Assembly: GCF_030272615.1 (NCBI RefSeq)
Contig: NC_081405.1
Coordinates: 568,167,095 to 568,231,094, forward strand
Source: Cryptomeria japonica
Lineage: Eukaryota; Streptophyta; Pinopsida; Cupressales; Cupressaceae
Length of the DNA stretch: 64,000 nucleotides
Direction: 5' to 3'
The notes under the pieces were generated by a model, which saw nothing but the letters and a program-made list of their open reading frames with translations, had not been told where the DNA came from and did not search any database. A program made the position numbers and the translations under genes. Positions 9,871-22,991 of the stretch are shown piece by piece (the stretch's first letter is position 1; every line of letters begins with the position of its first letter).

Positions 9871-11774
9871 TTTTTTATGAGCTAAATTCAAAAGGAGATT
9901 TAATCTGATAGACCCCATGGAGAAGAAAAAGGGTTCCTTTTATGATATCTAGTTCACAGGGTGCAATAACCAAAGTGGTAAACAAAGAATGTATTGTAGA
10001 CTGGATAGATGTTATGCAGATGCCTCCTTTTTTTCATTCCTCCCTCAGAGGGGGAAAGCCCCCATTTGTGTCTCCCCTACTAGCATTTCATATCATTCTC
10101 CTATATCTATCACTGTTGATTTGGACCTTGACCCCTCCTCTGTGATCAGACATAAAAGGGAAAATGGTTTCAAACTTAATGTCTCCTTGATCAATGATGG
10201 GGATACTAGTGAAGCTATTAAGATGGTCTCTCAATTGACTAAAGTTTGTTCCTCCCACCTTAGACCTAGGGAGCGGTGGGAGGCCCTTATTGCTTCCTAG
10301 AGGAAAATGTTTCAGATCATTGGTAAGAAATATGCTATGGATAGGTCTAAAGAGGATTCCTTTCTTCAATCTAGGCTTAATAAGATTGAAAAGGAACTTC
10401 AGGGTAAGGGGAATGACCTAAGTCTAGAGGGATAATTGTCCTCGGTCAAGAACCTCTTAAGGAAACTGCAAAACTTCAAGATCAAAGGGCAGAAGGTTAG
10501 AGCTAGAATGAACTGGATTAAAGGTGGTGATAAAGAAACCAGTTATTTCTTCAATCTTATCAAAGCTAAGAACAAGAGGGAACTTATTGAAGACATTCAA
10601 GTCAAAAACTTAACCACTAATGATCTGATAGCCATCAAGGAGGCCTTCTTTATTTTTTACAATGGTCTCTTCTCTTCGGAGCATGGGGATATTAATCAGG
10701 AGGCCCTCAAGAAATGTTTATTGTTAACCGCTAAGAAAATTTCTTGTGAGGAAGGTAAGGCTCTGATCCATAAGATCTCTCTGGATGAGATCAAAGGTTC
10801 TATTACTTCATTATCCAATGGTAAGCCCCTGGGGATAGATGGTTTACCTGTTGAACTCTATAAGAAGCACTTGGATTGGGTAAGCTTGGAACTATTTGCA
10901 TTATATGAAGATGTTTTTATACAGGGTTACCTAGGAGAAAATATTAATAAAGGTGTTATCAAGTTGTTACCTAAAGGTCGAGATAAGACTTTGGTTAAAA
11001 ATTGGAGACCTATCACCTTATTGAATATCTCATACAAAATTATTGCAAAAGTACTAGCAAGGAGAATTGTTGGACTGTTAGCTAATTTCATCTCTGCCAC
11101 ACAGACTGGATTCATAAAAGGTAGGTATATTCTGGAAAACTTGGTTACCAGTTGGGAGGAAATGTACTGGGCTAAATTTGATAATCAGAATGTTGCAATG
11201 GTCCTTTTGGATTTCGAGAAAGCATATGATAGAATTAAGTGGCCGTTTGCTAGAGGAATGTTACAAGCTTTTGGTTTTCCTTCATATTTTTGTAGATGGA
11301 TAGACATTATTTTTAAGGACTCCTCCATAGTTGTTGAGGCTAATGGTGAACTGTATGAGTCTATCCCCCTAAGAAGGTCTATAAGGCAAGGGTGCCCCAT
11401 TGCCCTAGCCCTATTTGTCATTATTGTTGATGCTCTTTATTCCGAAACTTGGGGCCCCGAAACTTGGGCCCTCTATCAAAGGTCTTACTCTTCCTAATGT
11501 TGATGATCTAATTAATGCTCAATTTGTTGATGATACTACTTTATTTTTAGCCTTGAATGAGGAAAACTTTGATAATGCCATGGAGAGACCTCAGTTTTTT
11601 TGTTTGGCCTCTGGTGCTAAGATAGCTCCTCACAAATATACAATGCTTGGATGGTCTGAGACTCCTCCAAATTGGATCCCATGCAAAGGTTGGCAATGGG
11701 TAGGAATGGACTCTATTGTAAGATATCTTGGTATCCCCTTCGCTATCAATCAATCTATTCAAGATATGTGGTAG
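9871..11774 (+). pseudogene. LINE ORF2 reverse transcriptase
   Basis: The long ORF 10436-11497 and its frameshifted continuation to 11774 show non-LTR RT motifs in order: SLSNGKPLGIDGLPVELYK, LLPKGRDK then NWRPITLLN, TGFIKGRYILEN, catalytic LLDFEKAYDRI near 11210, RQGCPIALALF near 11390, and FVDDTTLF near 11525. FVDD replaces the usual YADD or FADD. A duplicated CCGAAACTTGGG at 11442-11468 marks the frameshift just before the FVDD motif. The region 9871-10435 is the linker between EN and RT. Confidence 0.85.
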
Positions 11775-13440
11775 TGGATATACTCTAAAATTGAAAAGAA
11801 GTATCTTAAATGGTAGACCCACCTGCTCTCCTTGGCTAGTAGAGTGTAGATTGTCCAAAAGGTTCTCTCCTCCCATCATATTTATTGTGCCTCTGCATGG
11901 GTGTTTGCCAGCTATCAAACCAATAAGCTTGAGAGGATTATGAGGGAATTTTTATGGTCTGATGGGATGGAGCACAAGAAGAGGCACTATGTGAACTAGA
12001 ATTAGTGTTGCAGAACAAGATGTATGGGTGGATTGGGTATCAAGGATATCAGGGCTCATGGCATTGCTTTATCTTCCAAATGAATTGTAAAATCCCTATA
12101 TGGAAATGAACCTTGGAAGTTGTTGATCAAAAACAATATTGAAAGGTCGGTTGTTAAGAAAGGTAAAAAATGGAGGAATATCCCTTTATGTGATATTGTA
12201 TTAGGGGATTATAGCATGAAGGTATTTGGTTCCAATGTATATGCTTCATTATGGAAGGCATGGTCACAAGTAAAGAGGCTACTCCCCTTTAAGGATGCAA
12301 TAGGCAATTCTCCAGCATATGTTGTTGTGGATAGATCTATCTGGTGAACTTGGACAATAAACCCCTTGCTTTGACTCAAAGTTGCTCTGCTAAGATATGG
12401 AATGATAAGGGTATCTCTCTGATTAGCGATGTACTAATTGACAACCAACTTGGTTCTTGTGTTGAGATCAAGTCTAAATATGGGATCCCTACTTCACAAA
12501 AGAAAACACATTATCTCATTGGTAAGGCTATAGGTTGTTTTTTCCCTGGTAAGATCTTGGATATTGTCTCCTTCTTGAAATAACTTAAATGGTTGGATGG
12601 TTCTTCCTTCTTGGAAATCTCTACTAAATAGATTTATTTCATGTTGAAGGAGGACTACTTAATCTTCTCTAGAGTTAATCAAGGTTGGGTTTTAGAATGG
12701 CCCAAGTCCACGTGGCAATTTGTTTTTTATTTCTTTTGGCATTCTCCTATAGACCCTAAGAAGTCTTGTTTTAGATGGCTCCTTCTTTTAAAAAAGCTAG
12801 TTGTTGGTTCCTTTTTATCTATTGAGGGTCTCATGTCTATTAAGTGTGTTGTGTGTAATGTCCAAGAATCCTTTGAGCACTTGTTTTTTGAGTGAGTTTT
12901 TCTATGTTGTGTGGTCCATCTTCCTTGGCCCCTCTATTATCTAGAATCACCAGCCTGGTTCATCCTAGAGTGAGGTCCTTGCTGGTTTTGTAGAATCTTT
13001 TGACCTTAAGATGAATCAGTTCGGGTCTATCTTTTCTTGTGAGGTGTTGTGGTTTTTTTGGAAATAATGAAATGGAGAGTTTTTTCAAAACAAGAGGAGG
13101 AGGATTACCGAGTTTAATAATAAAATTACTCATTTTTATATTATGTCACAATTTTCTGCTATCTTGGAGATCTCTAAAGATAGGTTCATGACTCTGGTTT
13201 GTGAAGGTGCTATGCAGATTTACAAGGAAGATATCTAGTCTGTCCAGTACATCAAGAAACATATGGATATGTTGCACCCAAAGGAGATCAAGGCCTTGGT
13301 ACAGTACATGCAGAAGCTCAAACTTGAAGACACAGATGATATTTCTCCTAGAACTAGGGAGAAAGGCATAGGAGAATAGTGAACAAGGTGGCTATTTTGA
13401 TATCTATATACTAACATATGAGGCATTTTGTATTAGTCCT
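11775..13440 (+). pseudogene. LINE ORF2 C-terminal part and 3' end
   Basis: Broken frames continue the plant L1 ORF2 C-terminus. The segment 12641-12895 matches the zf-RVT region (FFWHSPIDPKKSCFRWLLLL, then CVVCNVQESFEHLFFE). A Lys-rich tail follows to about 13378. No recognisable RNase H domain is seen. The last part, 13380-13440, is AT-rich and may be the LINE 3' UTR. The boundary with Tat1 sequence is uncertain. Confidence 0.6.
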
Positions 13441-14625
13441 CTTTATATGTTGTTCATATTTTAATACCTAGTTATCTGACATAGGGCTATGACTTGTTTT
13501 GATATACATGTGAAAAAGATATTGTACAAAGAAGGAAATTGAAGAAGAACAAAGCAAAATATATGTAAAAAATAGGGCACTAGATAGTATGATGTATATG
13601 TTTTGAACTATTTTAATATAGAAAAAAATTGCTTCGATGGACATAAAATTTGTACCCTTGCCTAAATCGCTTATCTTGAGTGCATTTTTGGGATCTAAAT
13701 CAAAATCTGACGTCAATTTTCTAGTCAAAATTTCACAATGTTGACCACTTAGCACTTTCATCCTCAAGTCACTTTTTGAATCATTTTGCACTCAATTCAA
13801 CTCTGATCTCAAATTAATTCTTACATCAATCTTTGTGCTCAAATTATCATTGCTAAATCTTTTTATCTTTTAAAAATTGCCTAAAATCATTGTACCCTTG
13901 CTATCTTTCAATTTCACTCCCAAGGGGGCATAGTCATTACATCTTTTTTTAGTGATTATCATTATTTCAAAAGTCAAGAATTTTTTCAAATCTTCATATA
14001 AAGTCAAGCAGAAAACTTTTCAGTCAAAGAAAATCAACTAAACCTTGTTACTAGGGGCATCTTAACTAAATCATGTCATATTAAGTTGAGATTATTCAAT
14101 GTCAAATAAAGAAATCTCTAGGGGCATAAGAATTTTTGTCCTTATCTTAATCAATCTTCAAATCAATGTTCAGTTCCATCACATCAAATCAAGCTAGACA
14201 TTCTCTCTTCCTAATCGATTCTTGTTCAATCAAGTTCAGAATTGATTCTATCACTTTGCTCAGTCGATTCTTGTTCAATCAAGTTTGGAATCGGTTCCCT
14301 TTGCTCAATTGATTATTGTTCAATCAAGTTCGGAATCTATTTTATCTCTCGCTCAATCGGTTCTTGTTCAATCAAGTTCAGAATCGGTTTCATCTCTTCG
14401 CTTAATCTAGTTCAATCAAGTTCTAGATCAATGCTCATTTCTTGATCAATCAAGTTCAAGAATGGTATCTCTTTTCATCGGTCCTAGTTCAATCAAGTTC
14501 GGGATCGATATCGCTTTAATCAAATCTGTTCATTGTCATCGCTTCAAACCAAGCTGAACATCTCGCTCTTCATCGGTTTGCGATCCATCAAGTTCAGAAT
14601 TGATATCTATTTGACATCAACTATT
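13441..14625 (+). other. Tat1 3' noncoding region with degenerate minisatellite
   Basis: No coding signal is convincing. From about 14210 to 14600 a unit of roughly 40-45 bp recurs, built around TTGTTCAATCAAGTTCGGAA with changes. The reading frame across it (SIKFGIGS-like) is a by-product of the repeat. Short CTAGGGGCAT or AAGGGGGCAT tracts recur at 13922, 14050 and 14110. Confidence 0.55.
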
Positions 14626-14672
14626 CTTTGAACCAACGTGTTGCTTGCACATTAATTCAAAGAGGGGCAAAT
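14626..14672 (+). other. Tat1 polypurine tract with abutting hairpin
   Basis: CAAAGAGGGGCAAAT (14658-14672) precedes the LTR. CTTTGAA (14626-14632) can pair with TTCAAAG (14656-14662), and GTG pairs with CAC inside. The Tat2 region 23744-23789 aligns with it. Confidence 0.65.
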
Positions 14673-15902
14673 TTAATACCCTAAAAATGGTCACCTAAAC
14701 CATGGGCCCCTAATCTTGACTACATCATCAAGGTCATAACCAAAAGGCAATTAAATCAACCTTGAACACTGAATTAATTAATTCTTCAATCATTAATGTT
14801 ACATGGCAAATTAATCACTCTATATTAATTAAATATTTATTTAATTAATTAATCATTCCAAGTAAATCATTTTAATCAATTATCCTATTTATTTAATTAA
14901 ATATCTTAGCATATTTAATTAATAAATAAATTTGCCATTTAAATCACAAAAGGGAATTAATTTAAAGAAAAAGAGGAATTAATTTACAAAAAGAGATTAA
15001 TCATAAAAAAAATGAATTAATATGCAAAAGAAAGAGTTAAATTGAAAACAAAAGAAAAGAATTAAATTGAGAGAAGAAATCAAACTTAAGATATAATTCT
15101 TTTTCTAAAATTGAGATAGCTTGAGAAATTTCAGAAAAGCAATTAAATTGAATTAATTATTTTCTCTAAAATTAAAAATCAAAGCTTTTCTTGAGGAAAG
15201 AGGTTCAGTTGCATTGAAAAGGATTTTTCTAAATAAAAATCTTGAGAAAATTAAAGAAATGTGCAAGGAATCAACTAATTTTATCTCCAATGCAAACTCA
15301 AACTTATAATCTAAATACATTCAATCATGCTATAATTGGAATCTATCTCAAGATTTACTTAATCTGATCTCTTAATTATTTGAATTAACTTGGAGCTTTT
15401 TATTGAGGAATCTCAACCACTCATTGTTAATCAATCTTGACCGTTGGTCTCTCTTTTGAGTCTCTATAAATTTTTCCCTTCATCTCTCATTCAAGACACC
15501 CTAGAGATTTATTGTTATTGTGCAGTTTTTGCTCTAGAGTCATTGAAAATATTGTGCTTTGAGATTATTGCATCTTAGTTTAGCTTTTTGCATACTTAGT
15601 TTAATCATGATTGCTTGAATTCATCTAGCTTAATATTCATTCATCTATCTTAATCTTTCATACATTTAGCTTATTCTTGTGCTCATATAGATTAAATCTT
15701 TCATCTTGGTATAGTCTAGTCATTGGTATTGCTTAGGTAAATCTGAGAGCAAGTCTATACTCACATCTTTTAGAAGGAAATAGTTCGATTTGTTGTGGTT
15801 TTTATATTCATGATCATATCTATCTAACCATGCATGCAATGATTTATTGAAGTGTTGTGTCTTACAACTTGCAGACTTATCCACTTTTTACACATATAGT
15901 CA
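14673..15902 (+). repeat. Tat1 3' LTR
   Basis: The LTR starts after the polypurine tract; the expected TG start is altered, reading TTTAATACCC. It ends CA at 15901-15902, where chromovirus LTR begins. It contains repeated TATTTAATTAATTAA-type AT-rich palindromic runs near 14822-14935, shared with other Tat LTRs here. A TATA box is at 15465-15470. The 5' LTR is outside the window. Confidence 0.65.
15465..15470 (+). promoter_or_regulatory. TATA box in Tat1 LTR
   Basis: TATAAA sits in GTCTCTATAAATTTTTCCC. A start site about 30 nt downstream would give a typical LTR transcript start. Confidence 0.5.
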
Positions 15903-16236
15903 TTTGTTTACAACAAAGATCATGTTGTCAAGTGATCTCTCTCACCTTGACAAACATAAAAAACATTGTCACAACCTTATACGAATTGGATAGTCCGACC
16001 ACACATGGTCTATACCCCTAGGAACATGACTGAACAATATTTCACATTAGGTTCTATAGACCCTTACTGACCAAAACAACAACAAAAAAAACTTAGTGGT
16101 TTTTATCCCTACAAGTAGGCCTCAAGACCTTACAAAATGCCATGAAATGGTCATAAGACCTTATTACAATGCTAAAATAAGAACCATGAATAGATCCCTT
16201 TGGATCCAAACATCTTTAGGCCTAGGTACTCCTGCA
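15903..16236 (-). repeat. Chromovirus 3' LTR, inner fragment
   Basis: It aligns with 21715-21870 followed by 39251-39436. Its element-internal boundary is read from the CA end at 16235-16236. The + strand ORF over it is a shadow. Confidence 0.7.
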
Positions 16237-16239
16237 CCA

Positions 16240-17744
16240 TACTCCACTGGAGGAGAAAAACTCAAGTCCCTTGTGTGGCTAGGTCTATAACTGTGGTACC
16301 ATGCTTAATGATATCTAACTCTATCATCCAAGTAGCTTAAACATATGGAAGTCCTTCCCATTTAACAAGATACTCTTTATAGGTTCCCCTCCTTGTCTTC
16401 TTGATAACCTTGGAATCAAGGATGCATTCAAGTTGCAAAGGCTTGCTTGGAGGTAGGTCTTTGACCCAATCACTGTCATCTTCAACATTCCCAATACCTG
16501 CAACATCATTTATAATAGCAGACCCTCTAAATTGAAATAAATCACACATTGAAAATAGAAGAGATACCAAGACCCAAAGGCAATTCAATCTCATATACAT
16601 TTGCCCCAAATTTGTGCACCACTCGGCATGGACCAATCTTATTCATAAGGATCTTTGTGGGATGACCCTTAGGTAGCCTCTCCTTTTTCAGATAATACAT
16701 GACCAAGTCTCTTATCTTGAACTGCAAATCACCTCTTTTAAGTTCTTCTCTGGCCTTATACTTTTCTACATTTTGTTGGAGAGTGGCTTTCACTATGTCA
16801 TGCATGTCCTTCATGGTGATAGTAAAGTCCTCACCCAATGTACTTCTCCCATCCATACTGTTGAGGTCCCTGAGTTCCAAGATGCCTCTTGGATGGAAAC
16901 CATAAACAATTTCAAAGAGACTTTTACCTATACTTCTATTCACTGAATCATTGTATACATACTTTGCTTGACTAATCACCAGATCCCATGCTTGGTCATG
17001 TTGCTTGGTGAGACACCTTAAAATTTTTCCCAAAGATCTGTTCACAACCTCAATCTGACCATCAGTTTGAGGATGGTAGGTTGATGTGAAGGAAAAATGT
17101 GTCCCCAACTTCTTCCATAATGTTCTCCAAAGGTGTCCCAGAAATTTGGAGTCTCTATCAGTCACTATGTTGAGAGGTAGGCCATGGATTCTAACTACTT
17201 CTTTGAAGAACAACCTTGCAATGTGGGATGCATCATTTGTACATTTTCATGGCACAAAATGAGCCACTTACTGAACCTATCTACAATGACAAAGATGCTA
17301 TCAAATCCCCTTGGTGTCTTAGGGAGCCCCAACATAAAATCCATACTGATGCTTTCTCAAGGCCTATTGGGAATGGGAAGAGGTTGATATAAACCTACAT
17401 TAGAAGACACGCCCTTGTCTCTTTGAAAAATAGGATAACTCTCTACAAACTTCCTAACATTTGTCTATACGTTTGGCCAATAATAATACCCTGTGACCTG
17501 CTCCAAGGTCTTGTCAAGCCCAAAAGTAACCTCTTAGACTTCCATTATGTTTCTCCCTAATGATGTTCTCCCGCATGGAGAATTTATGTACACATAACAT
17601 GCTGCCCTTGAACAACAATCCTTCTTGCAATACATAATCAGAAAAATATGCATGGCAAGAGTTACAAAAGTTCAAACAAACTTCATAAATTTCTTTGAAG
17701 TCACTATCACCTTTGTACATGTCTTTGAGGGCATCTACTCCCAT
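16240..17744 (-). pseudogene. Chromovirus integrase and chromodomain
   Basis: The zinc-binding region lies near 17744-17560. The core is at 17213-16542, with VTDRDSKFLGHLW and YHPQTDGQIEVVNRSLG, which keep catalytic Asp and Glu. The C-terminal module (KIGPCRVVHKFGANVYEIEL) precedes a frameshift near 16600. The chromodomain follows (LECILDSKVIKKTRRGTYKE, YLVKWEGLPYV, then ATWM), with a stop between YV and ATW. In chromoviruses this domain is thought to steer integration to particular chromatin. Stops and frameshifts make this copy inactive. Confidence 0.85.
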
Positions 17745-19409
17745 GGTTTGTAACTAAATTTCTTGAATTGTGAGTATCCTTCTACTCAAGGCATCTACTA
17801 CCTTGTTTGATGCCCCCTTCTTGTGCTTGATGGTGAAGGTATAGAACTGCAATTTCTCCACCCATTTGATATGCCTCTGGTTCAACTTTTCATACCCATT
17901 CAAGAAGCTTAAGGCATGGTTGTCAGTGAAGACTATGAACTCCTTGGGGAGTAGGTAATGTCTCTACTTTTTGAGAGCCTACGTCATTGCATAAAGCTCC
18001 AAGTCATATGTGAAATACCTTTGCGTGGCCTCATTAAGTCTCTTAGAGAAGAAAGCAACCAGGTGTCCTTCTTCAGTAAGGACTGCACCAATGGCTTGTT
18101 TGCTTGCATCAAACTCACACTTTTCAAGGTTGATCACCAACCTCTCTTCATGCAATCTCCTTAGCACTTACTCAAGGTGCCTTATATGCTCTTCCTTGGA
18201 CCTGCTAAAAACAAGAATATCATCAAGGTACACAACAAAAAATTTACCAATAAAATACTTCAATACCTCATTCATAAGGCGCATGAAGGTGCTAGGGGCA
18301 TTGGAAAGCCCAAACAGCATCACCATCCACTCATAGAGACCCTCATTGGTCTTGAACATTTTCTTCCACTCATCCTCTTGTCTGATCCTAATCTGATGGT
18401 AGCCTGACTTCAAGTCAATTTTGGGAAAGTAGCAAGATCCTTCAAGATAATCCATCAAGTATTCAATCCTTGGCATTGGGAACCAATACCTTATGGTGAT
18501 CTTGTTTATAACCCTTGAATCAGTGCATAATTTGTATTTCCCATCCTTATTAGGTGAAAGTACAGTGGGTACAATAGATGGACTAAGGCTTTTTCTCACC
18601 AATCCCTTTTCTAGGAGCTCCTGCACTTGCCTTGCTATCTCCTCATTTTGGAAAGGATTCATCTTGTATGTAGGTTTGTTGGGGAGTGTAGAACCTAGTA
18701 TGAATTCTATTTGATGATGGATGTCCCTTATTTGAGGTAGTGCATTAGGTATCTCTTCTTCTACAATGCCCTTGTGCTAGTCCAACAACTCTTGTACTTC
18801 CTTTGGGAGGTCTTTCTTCATACTATTTTTCTGATCAGAACTATCCTTTGGTTTTAAAATCAATGCATATCCCTATCTTCCCTTCTGCTTCATGAGATCA
18901 AGGAACTCCTCGCCACTCACCTGCATCACACTTGATCCAATTCTCTTATCTACTCTTTTCTCAAGTAGAGGATCCATCTTGAATGATATTCCATTCTTGG
19001 TGATCATGTAAGTATTCTTCTCCCCATCATGTTGAGCCTTCACATCAAACTGCCATGTGTGGCCTAACAACAAATGGCATGCATCCATAGGAAGTATATC
19101 ACATAAAATTTTATCTTTATATTCACCAATCTCAAACTCTACCCATGTTTTCTCATCTACCGCAAAATGTTACCCCTTGTTCAACCATGACACCTTATAG
19201 GGACTAAGATGGGGTACTCTTTTCAATTTCAACTTGTCTACCATTTCAAATAAAACCAAATTTTCAGTGGAGCCAGAATCAACAATCACCTTGCACAACT
19301 TACCATAAGAATTTTGTTGTGTTTTGAACAAGGTCTTCCTCTGATGTGGTTCTTGTTGTTGTGGTACCTTCAACAAGGTTATCCTTAGCATATGAATCAC
19401 TCCTAGCAT
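17745..19409 (-). pseudogene. Chromovirus protease, RT and RNase H, with internal deletion
   Basis: Protease holds IVDSGSTENLV near 19290. RT at 18662-18168 shows FPKIDLKSGYHQIRI, FGLSNAPSTFMRLMN and catalytic VVYLDDILVFS. The segment 19409-17979 stays in one frame despite stops at several places. At about 18125 the frame jumps from LEKCEF directly to DASKQAIGAVLTEEG. In intact relatives roughly 100 residues of RT thumb and connection lie between these motifs, so an in-frame internal deletion is likely. RNase H continues to about 17800. Confidence 0.85.
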
Positions 19410-19439
19410 AGATGGTCATGCATTGCCAACAGGAAATTT

Positions 19440-20452
19440 ATCACTGTGGCATTCATCTTCTTGGACTAGTTGGTTCCTTCTCTCTCCTCCATGAGAGGTT
19501 GAGACTTGCTTCTTAGGAAACATACTTGCTGGATGCCCCACTTGGTTACAATTGTAACACTTCCCTGTGAAGACACTTGGACCTCTACCAGGTCCTCCAA
19601 GCCTTCCCCTACCATTGGCCCTTCTTCCTCTAAAGCCTCCCCTGGAACCTGAATCTCCACCTTGCTCTTGGTGACTAGATTATAATTGTGATCTCCCCTT
19701 CTTCTCAACTTGTCCTCAGCCCTTAAGGCCATTTGGAAGCACTCATCCACTATTCTTGGGATCACCATGCTCATCTCATCTTGTATGTTGAACTTGAGTC
19801 CATCTAGGTATCTAGTAACCTACTCCTTCTCATCTTCATGATGATTGGCCTTAAAACTCAAGTTGTGGAACTCCTCTGTGTAGGATGCCACATCCAAGTC
19901 CTTATGCTTCAAGTTGTGTAGCCTCTTGATGATTTGGACTTTATAGTCAGCGAACATGAATTTTGCCTTAATTAGGGACACCATTCTACTCCATGAACTA
20001 ATCATATTCTTTCCCATATTAACCCTTTCATCTTGGGTGTAGTTCCACCACATCAATTTTGACCCCTTCAATAGGATTTTAGCAAACTTCACGTTCTTAT
20101 CTTTAGCCACCTCCTTGTATTCAAAGTAATTATTCAATGCATCAATCCAATATACAAGTTCATCTCCATGAAACTTGCCACTATAGATGGGTAAATCCAC
20201 CTTAGGTTATGTTTGTGCTTCATTCACAACATCTATGAACATCTTCTGATTTGCAAGTATCTCAGGGGTACTTTGTCTTTCTCCTTCCCCCTTTGCTTCT
20301 TCACCTCCAGAGTCTGCTGACTCATCTCCTTTGCCCTTGTCTTTTCCTCTCAATTTATTGATCCCCTTGAACATCATGGCCTTACATTCATTCATCATTC
20401 TTTTCTCCAACTCTTGGAGTTATTTTTCCATGTTTGCCTTCTTTGGAGGCAT
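19440..20452 (-). pseudogene. Chromovirus Gag
   Basis: The start is ATG at 20452 (MPPKKANMEK). An acidic and lysine-rich N-terminal part precedes a Retrotrans_gag-like domain (PIYSGKFHGDELVYWIDALN, then MWWNYTQDERVNM, then VASYTEEFHNL). A zinc knuckle, CYNCNQVGHPASM near 19550-19500, is in a shifted frame and lacks its last Cys. The stops at 20421, 20205 and 19818 share one frame; a frameshift lies near 19670. Gag would form the particle and bind RNA. Confidence 0.8.
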
Positions 20453-20511
20453 CTCACTAGCCTCTCCTTCACTCTCTTTTGCTAACATACACCAAACTTC
20501 TCTTCAAGAAA

Positions 20512-20525
20512 GGCTCTAATACCAA
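20512..20525 (-). other. Chromovirus primer-binding site
   Basis: The minus strand reads TTGGTATTAGAGCC, one change from the initiator tRNA-Met PBS. It lies 2 nt from the LTR end at 20528. Confidence 0.8.
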
Positions 20526-20527
20526 TA

Positions 20528-21870
20528 TGATGCAGAGGCCAATAGACTCTAGTGGTTTACTCACCTAAACCAAGAAAACTTAAAAAAGGATCCAATGGAA
20601 TGATAACATAAACTCAATGCATGATCAAGGAATGCAAACTCAAGGGGGTTTAGACTCACAAAGGTTGAAGGAGATACAACTTCTCACATCATGCCCACAC
20701 ATATACCAACACACCACAAGACTCCATGACACTTATGTTTTATCTTCACTAGGATGTTAGGAACTCAAACACTGCATTCAAATGCCCCAAGGACTCCAAA
20801 AATATAGACACACCACACCATTTGTTCACATATGCATCAAAGGTTATTGGCCCATTCACTAGGACTAAACCTAGTAGCCCTCCTTGTACGATTGCTCGGC
20901 AATAACCTTCCAAACTTACAAATGGCCCTTCAAAATTTTTATAGTTTTAAATACCCATCAAGGAGACCTAACATTATTGTCAATGCTAGTCCTTGACTCC
21001 TCCTTTGACCAGATCAAACAACAACTGCTACAGTAAGCCTAAATGACCAATTAGGCCACTTTTACAAAGCAAGTGTCCTTGAATGGCATGTACTCCTCAA
21101 GAAAATGGTTGGGAAAGGTCTGCACACATCCCAAAACACCAATTCCAACATGAACTTGTGCCTAACACCCTTTGTACGGTCTCTGCAATTAGTTCTTCCT
21201 TGTTCTAAGGCTAGTCACATAGGGATGCCTATCCATCTATGCAATTTTCACCATGGAAACCACTTGCCCCTACTCCAGAACCACTAAAATATTAGAATAC
21301 ATACACAACCCCTTTATTACATTAAAATCAAACTTTCCTATTGGTGCAATTAGGAGAAATGTTGCATTCTTGATGAAAACCCTAGGTTTCAAGGGTTTCA
21401 GGACAGTTTTCACAAAACGAATGGATCTCCTCCAAATCAATGCCAAATTTAGTGAGACCACCACCAAAGGAAAGCTAATTCATCATACCACACCTTCCAA
21501 CATGTTCCAAGCCAAGGTTGATTTGTACAGAGCTGTACCAGATGACTGTTATGCGTGAAAAGAAGGAATCTTCAAGAAATCATGGCAAGTTTGCATTCAA
21601 TTCCCCACAAAATCATCAACAACCATTACAATGGTGTGCCCAATGGCCTTATAATGCCTCTTGGGCCTTGTCCAACCAAAAACAACTAATTTTTTAATTA
21701 TTTGATCATTGGCATTTATTTACAACAAAGATCATGTTGTCAAGTGATCTCTCTCACCTTGACAAACATAACAAACATTGTCACAACCTTATACAAATTG
21801 GATAGTTTGACCATGCATGGTCTAGACCCCTAGGAACATTACTGAACAATATCTCACATTAGGTCCTATA
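20528..21870 (-). repeat. Chromovirus 5' LTR, part 1
   Basis: It starts TGATGCAGAGG on the + strand beside the PBS and runs to the S1 insertion point. The remaining part is 39251-39436, giving about 1.52 kb in total. A TATAAAAA-like box is at 20936-20943 on the minus strand. Confidence 0.75.
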
Positions 21871-22991
21871 TGTTGGCACTTTGGGTATGTGTGGCATTGA
21901 TGTTTTGTCATTGATGTCAACACTAGCTGTTACCGACAGACAGGTTATCGGTATAAGATCTAGTGTTACCGGCATAAGAAATTATCTATTGGACACTTCC
22001 GGCATGTTTGGATCAGTAAAGTATATTGTATTTCATGTGTGATATGCTTCATAAGCATGTTTTGGTCAGTTGGTATTGGCTTGATAATTGGATGTCATCA
22101 TACACACTGGTAAACCCTTACCAATACTGGTTTAAGGCTTTACCGATAGAGCTTTCATTGATGAATCATGACAAGATGCACAATCAGTGTTGGTGCAGCT
22201 TCTTCAAGAATTTCAGGATGTTGAATATGTTCATTGATCATGCTTCAATTGCTTTAAGGCTTTGCTTTGGTGTGGTGGACCCAGAATACGTTTGGTACCT
22301 ACCTAGGTTATGTACTGGTATTCATGCTAGCGTGTACTCTACACGTTACTTGGATGATTCGATATGTTTTATGGATTTGTTATTATTGTTTTGATCTTAA
22401 GCCGACATGGCATATCATTTTAATAAGAGATTATGTAATGATATTATTGTAATATCTTTAGGTGGCCAACCTAATTGGTTTAGGCCTTAGGGTTTTTATA
22501 AATAAGAGGCAAAAACTCTTTGTAAACTATCATGGTTATTGAAAAAGGTCATGTTCAAGGAATATAATGTGTGAATAATGTAATATCATTCAAGCAGAGG
22601 AGTTAATTGATCATCGGTGATCAGATTGGTTTCAGAAGAAGATTTAGTCCTTCGACATTGAGCTTAACCGGGATTGTAATCAGGCATAGTAGATGTTATT
22701 TCTAGCAATTCACTCTATTGATTGTTGTCCATTTATCTTGAGAAGGTTGTAGCCTCTCTATAGTTAGTGAGAATCTTTTGTAATGAGCAGTACGCTCTAG
22801 GTAGTGTGCCTTCCTACAAGTGCAGGCCCCCCATTATAACACATACTTTCTACAAAAGTATCATCTCACTATGGGTAGGCTTCCCACCATGGTTTTTTCC
22901 TTTCCAGGTTTTCCATGTAAAAATCATGGTGTTATGTGGTATGATTCCTTTTCATTGATTATCTAGTTAATTGTTAAGCTATATTTGTTTA

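Larger units (their letters stand above)
8250..13440 (+). mobile_element. Degraded L1-type LINE inserted in Tat1
   Basis: ORF1 with a zinc-knuckle-like segment is followed by ORF2 with endonuclease, reverse transcriptase and a C-terminal zf-RVT-like region, in the usual plant L1 order. No clear poly(A) tail or target-site duplication is visible, so both ends are approximate. Many stops and frameshifts show it is old. Confidence 0.8.
1..15902 (+). mobile_element. Tat1: degraded Tat-lineage Ty3/gypsy LTR retrotransposon, 5' end outside window
   Basis: Order on the + strand is protease-RT linker, RT, RNase H, second RNase H, integrase, spacer, antisense PMD gene, 3' noncoding region, polypurine tract and 3' LTR. 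The second RNase H and the integrase C-terminal module match the layout of Tat2 at 22992-39095. A TRIM (4974-5307) and a LINE (about 8250-13440) are nested inside. Joining the part before the LINE to the part after it is an inference. It rests on the 14626-14672 region aligning with the polypurine-tract region of Tat2. The element ends with CA at 15901-15902, where chromovirus LTR sequence begins, so it probably inserted into that LTR. Confidence 0.75.

Noticed and set aside
14242-14445. Short Ser/Ile-rich ORF
   Set aside because: It follows the period of a roughly 40-bp minisatellite and has no start context or homology I recognise.
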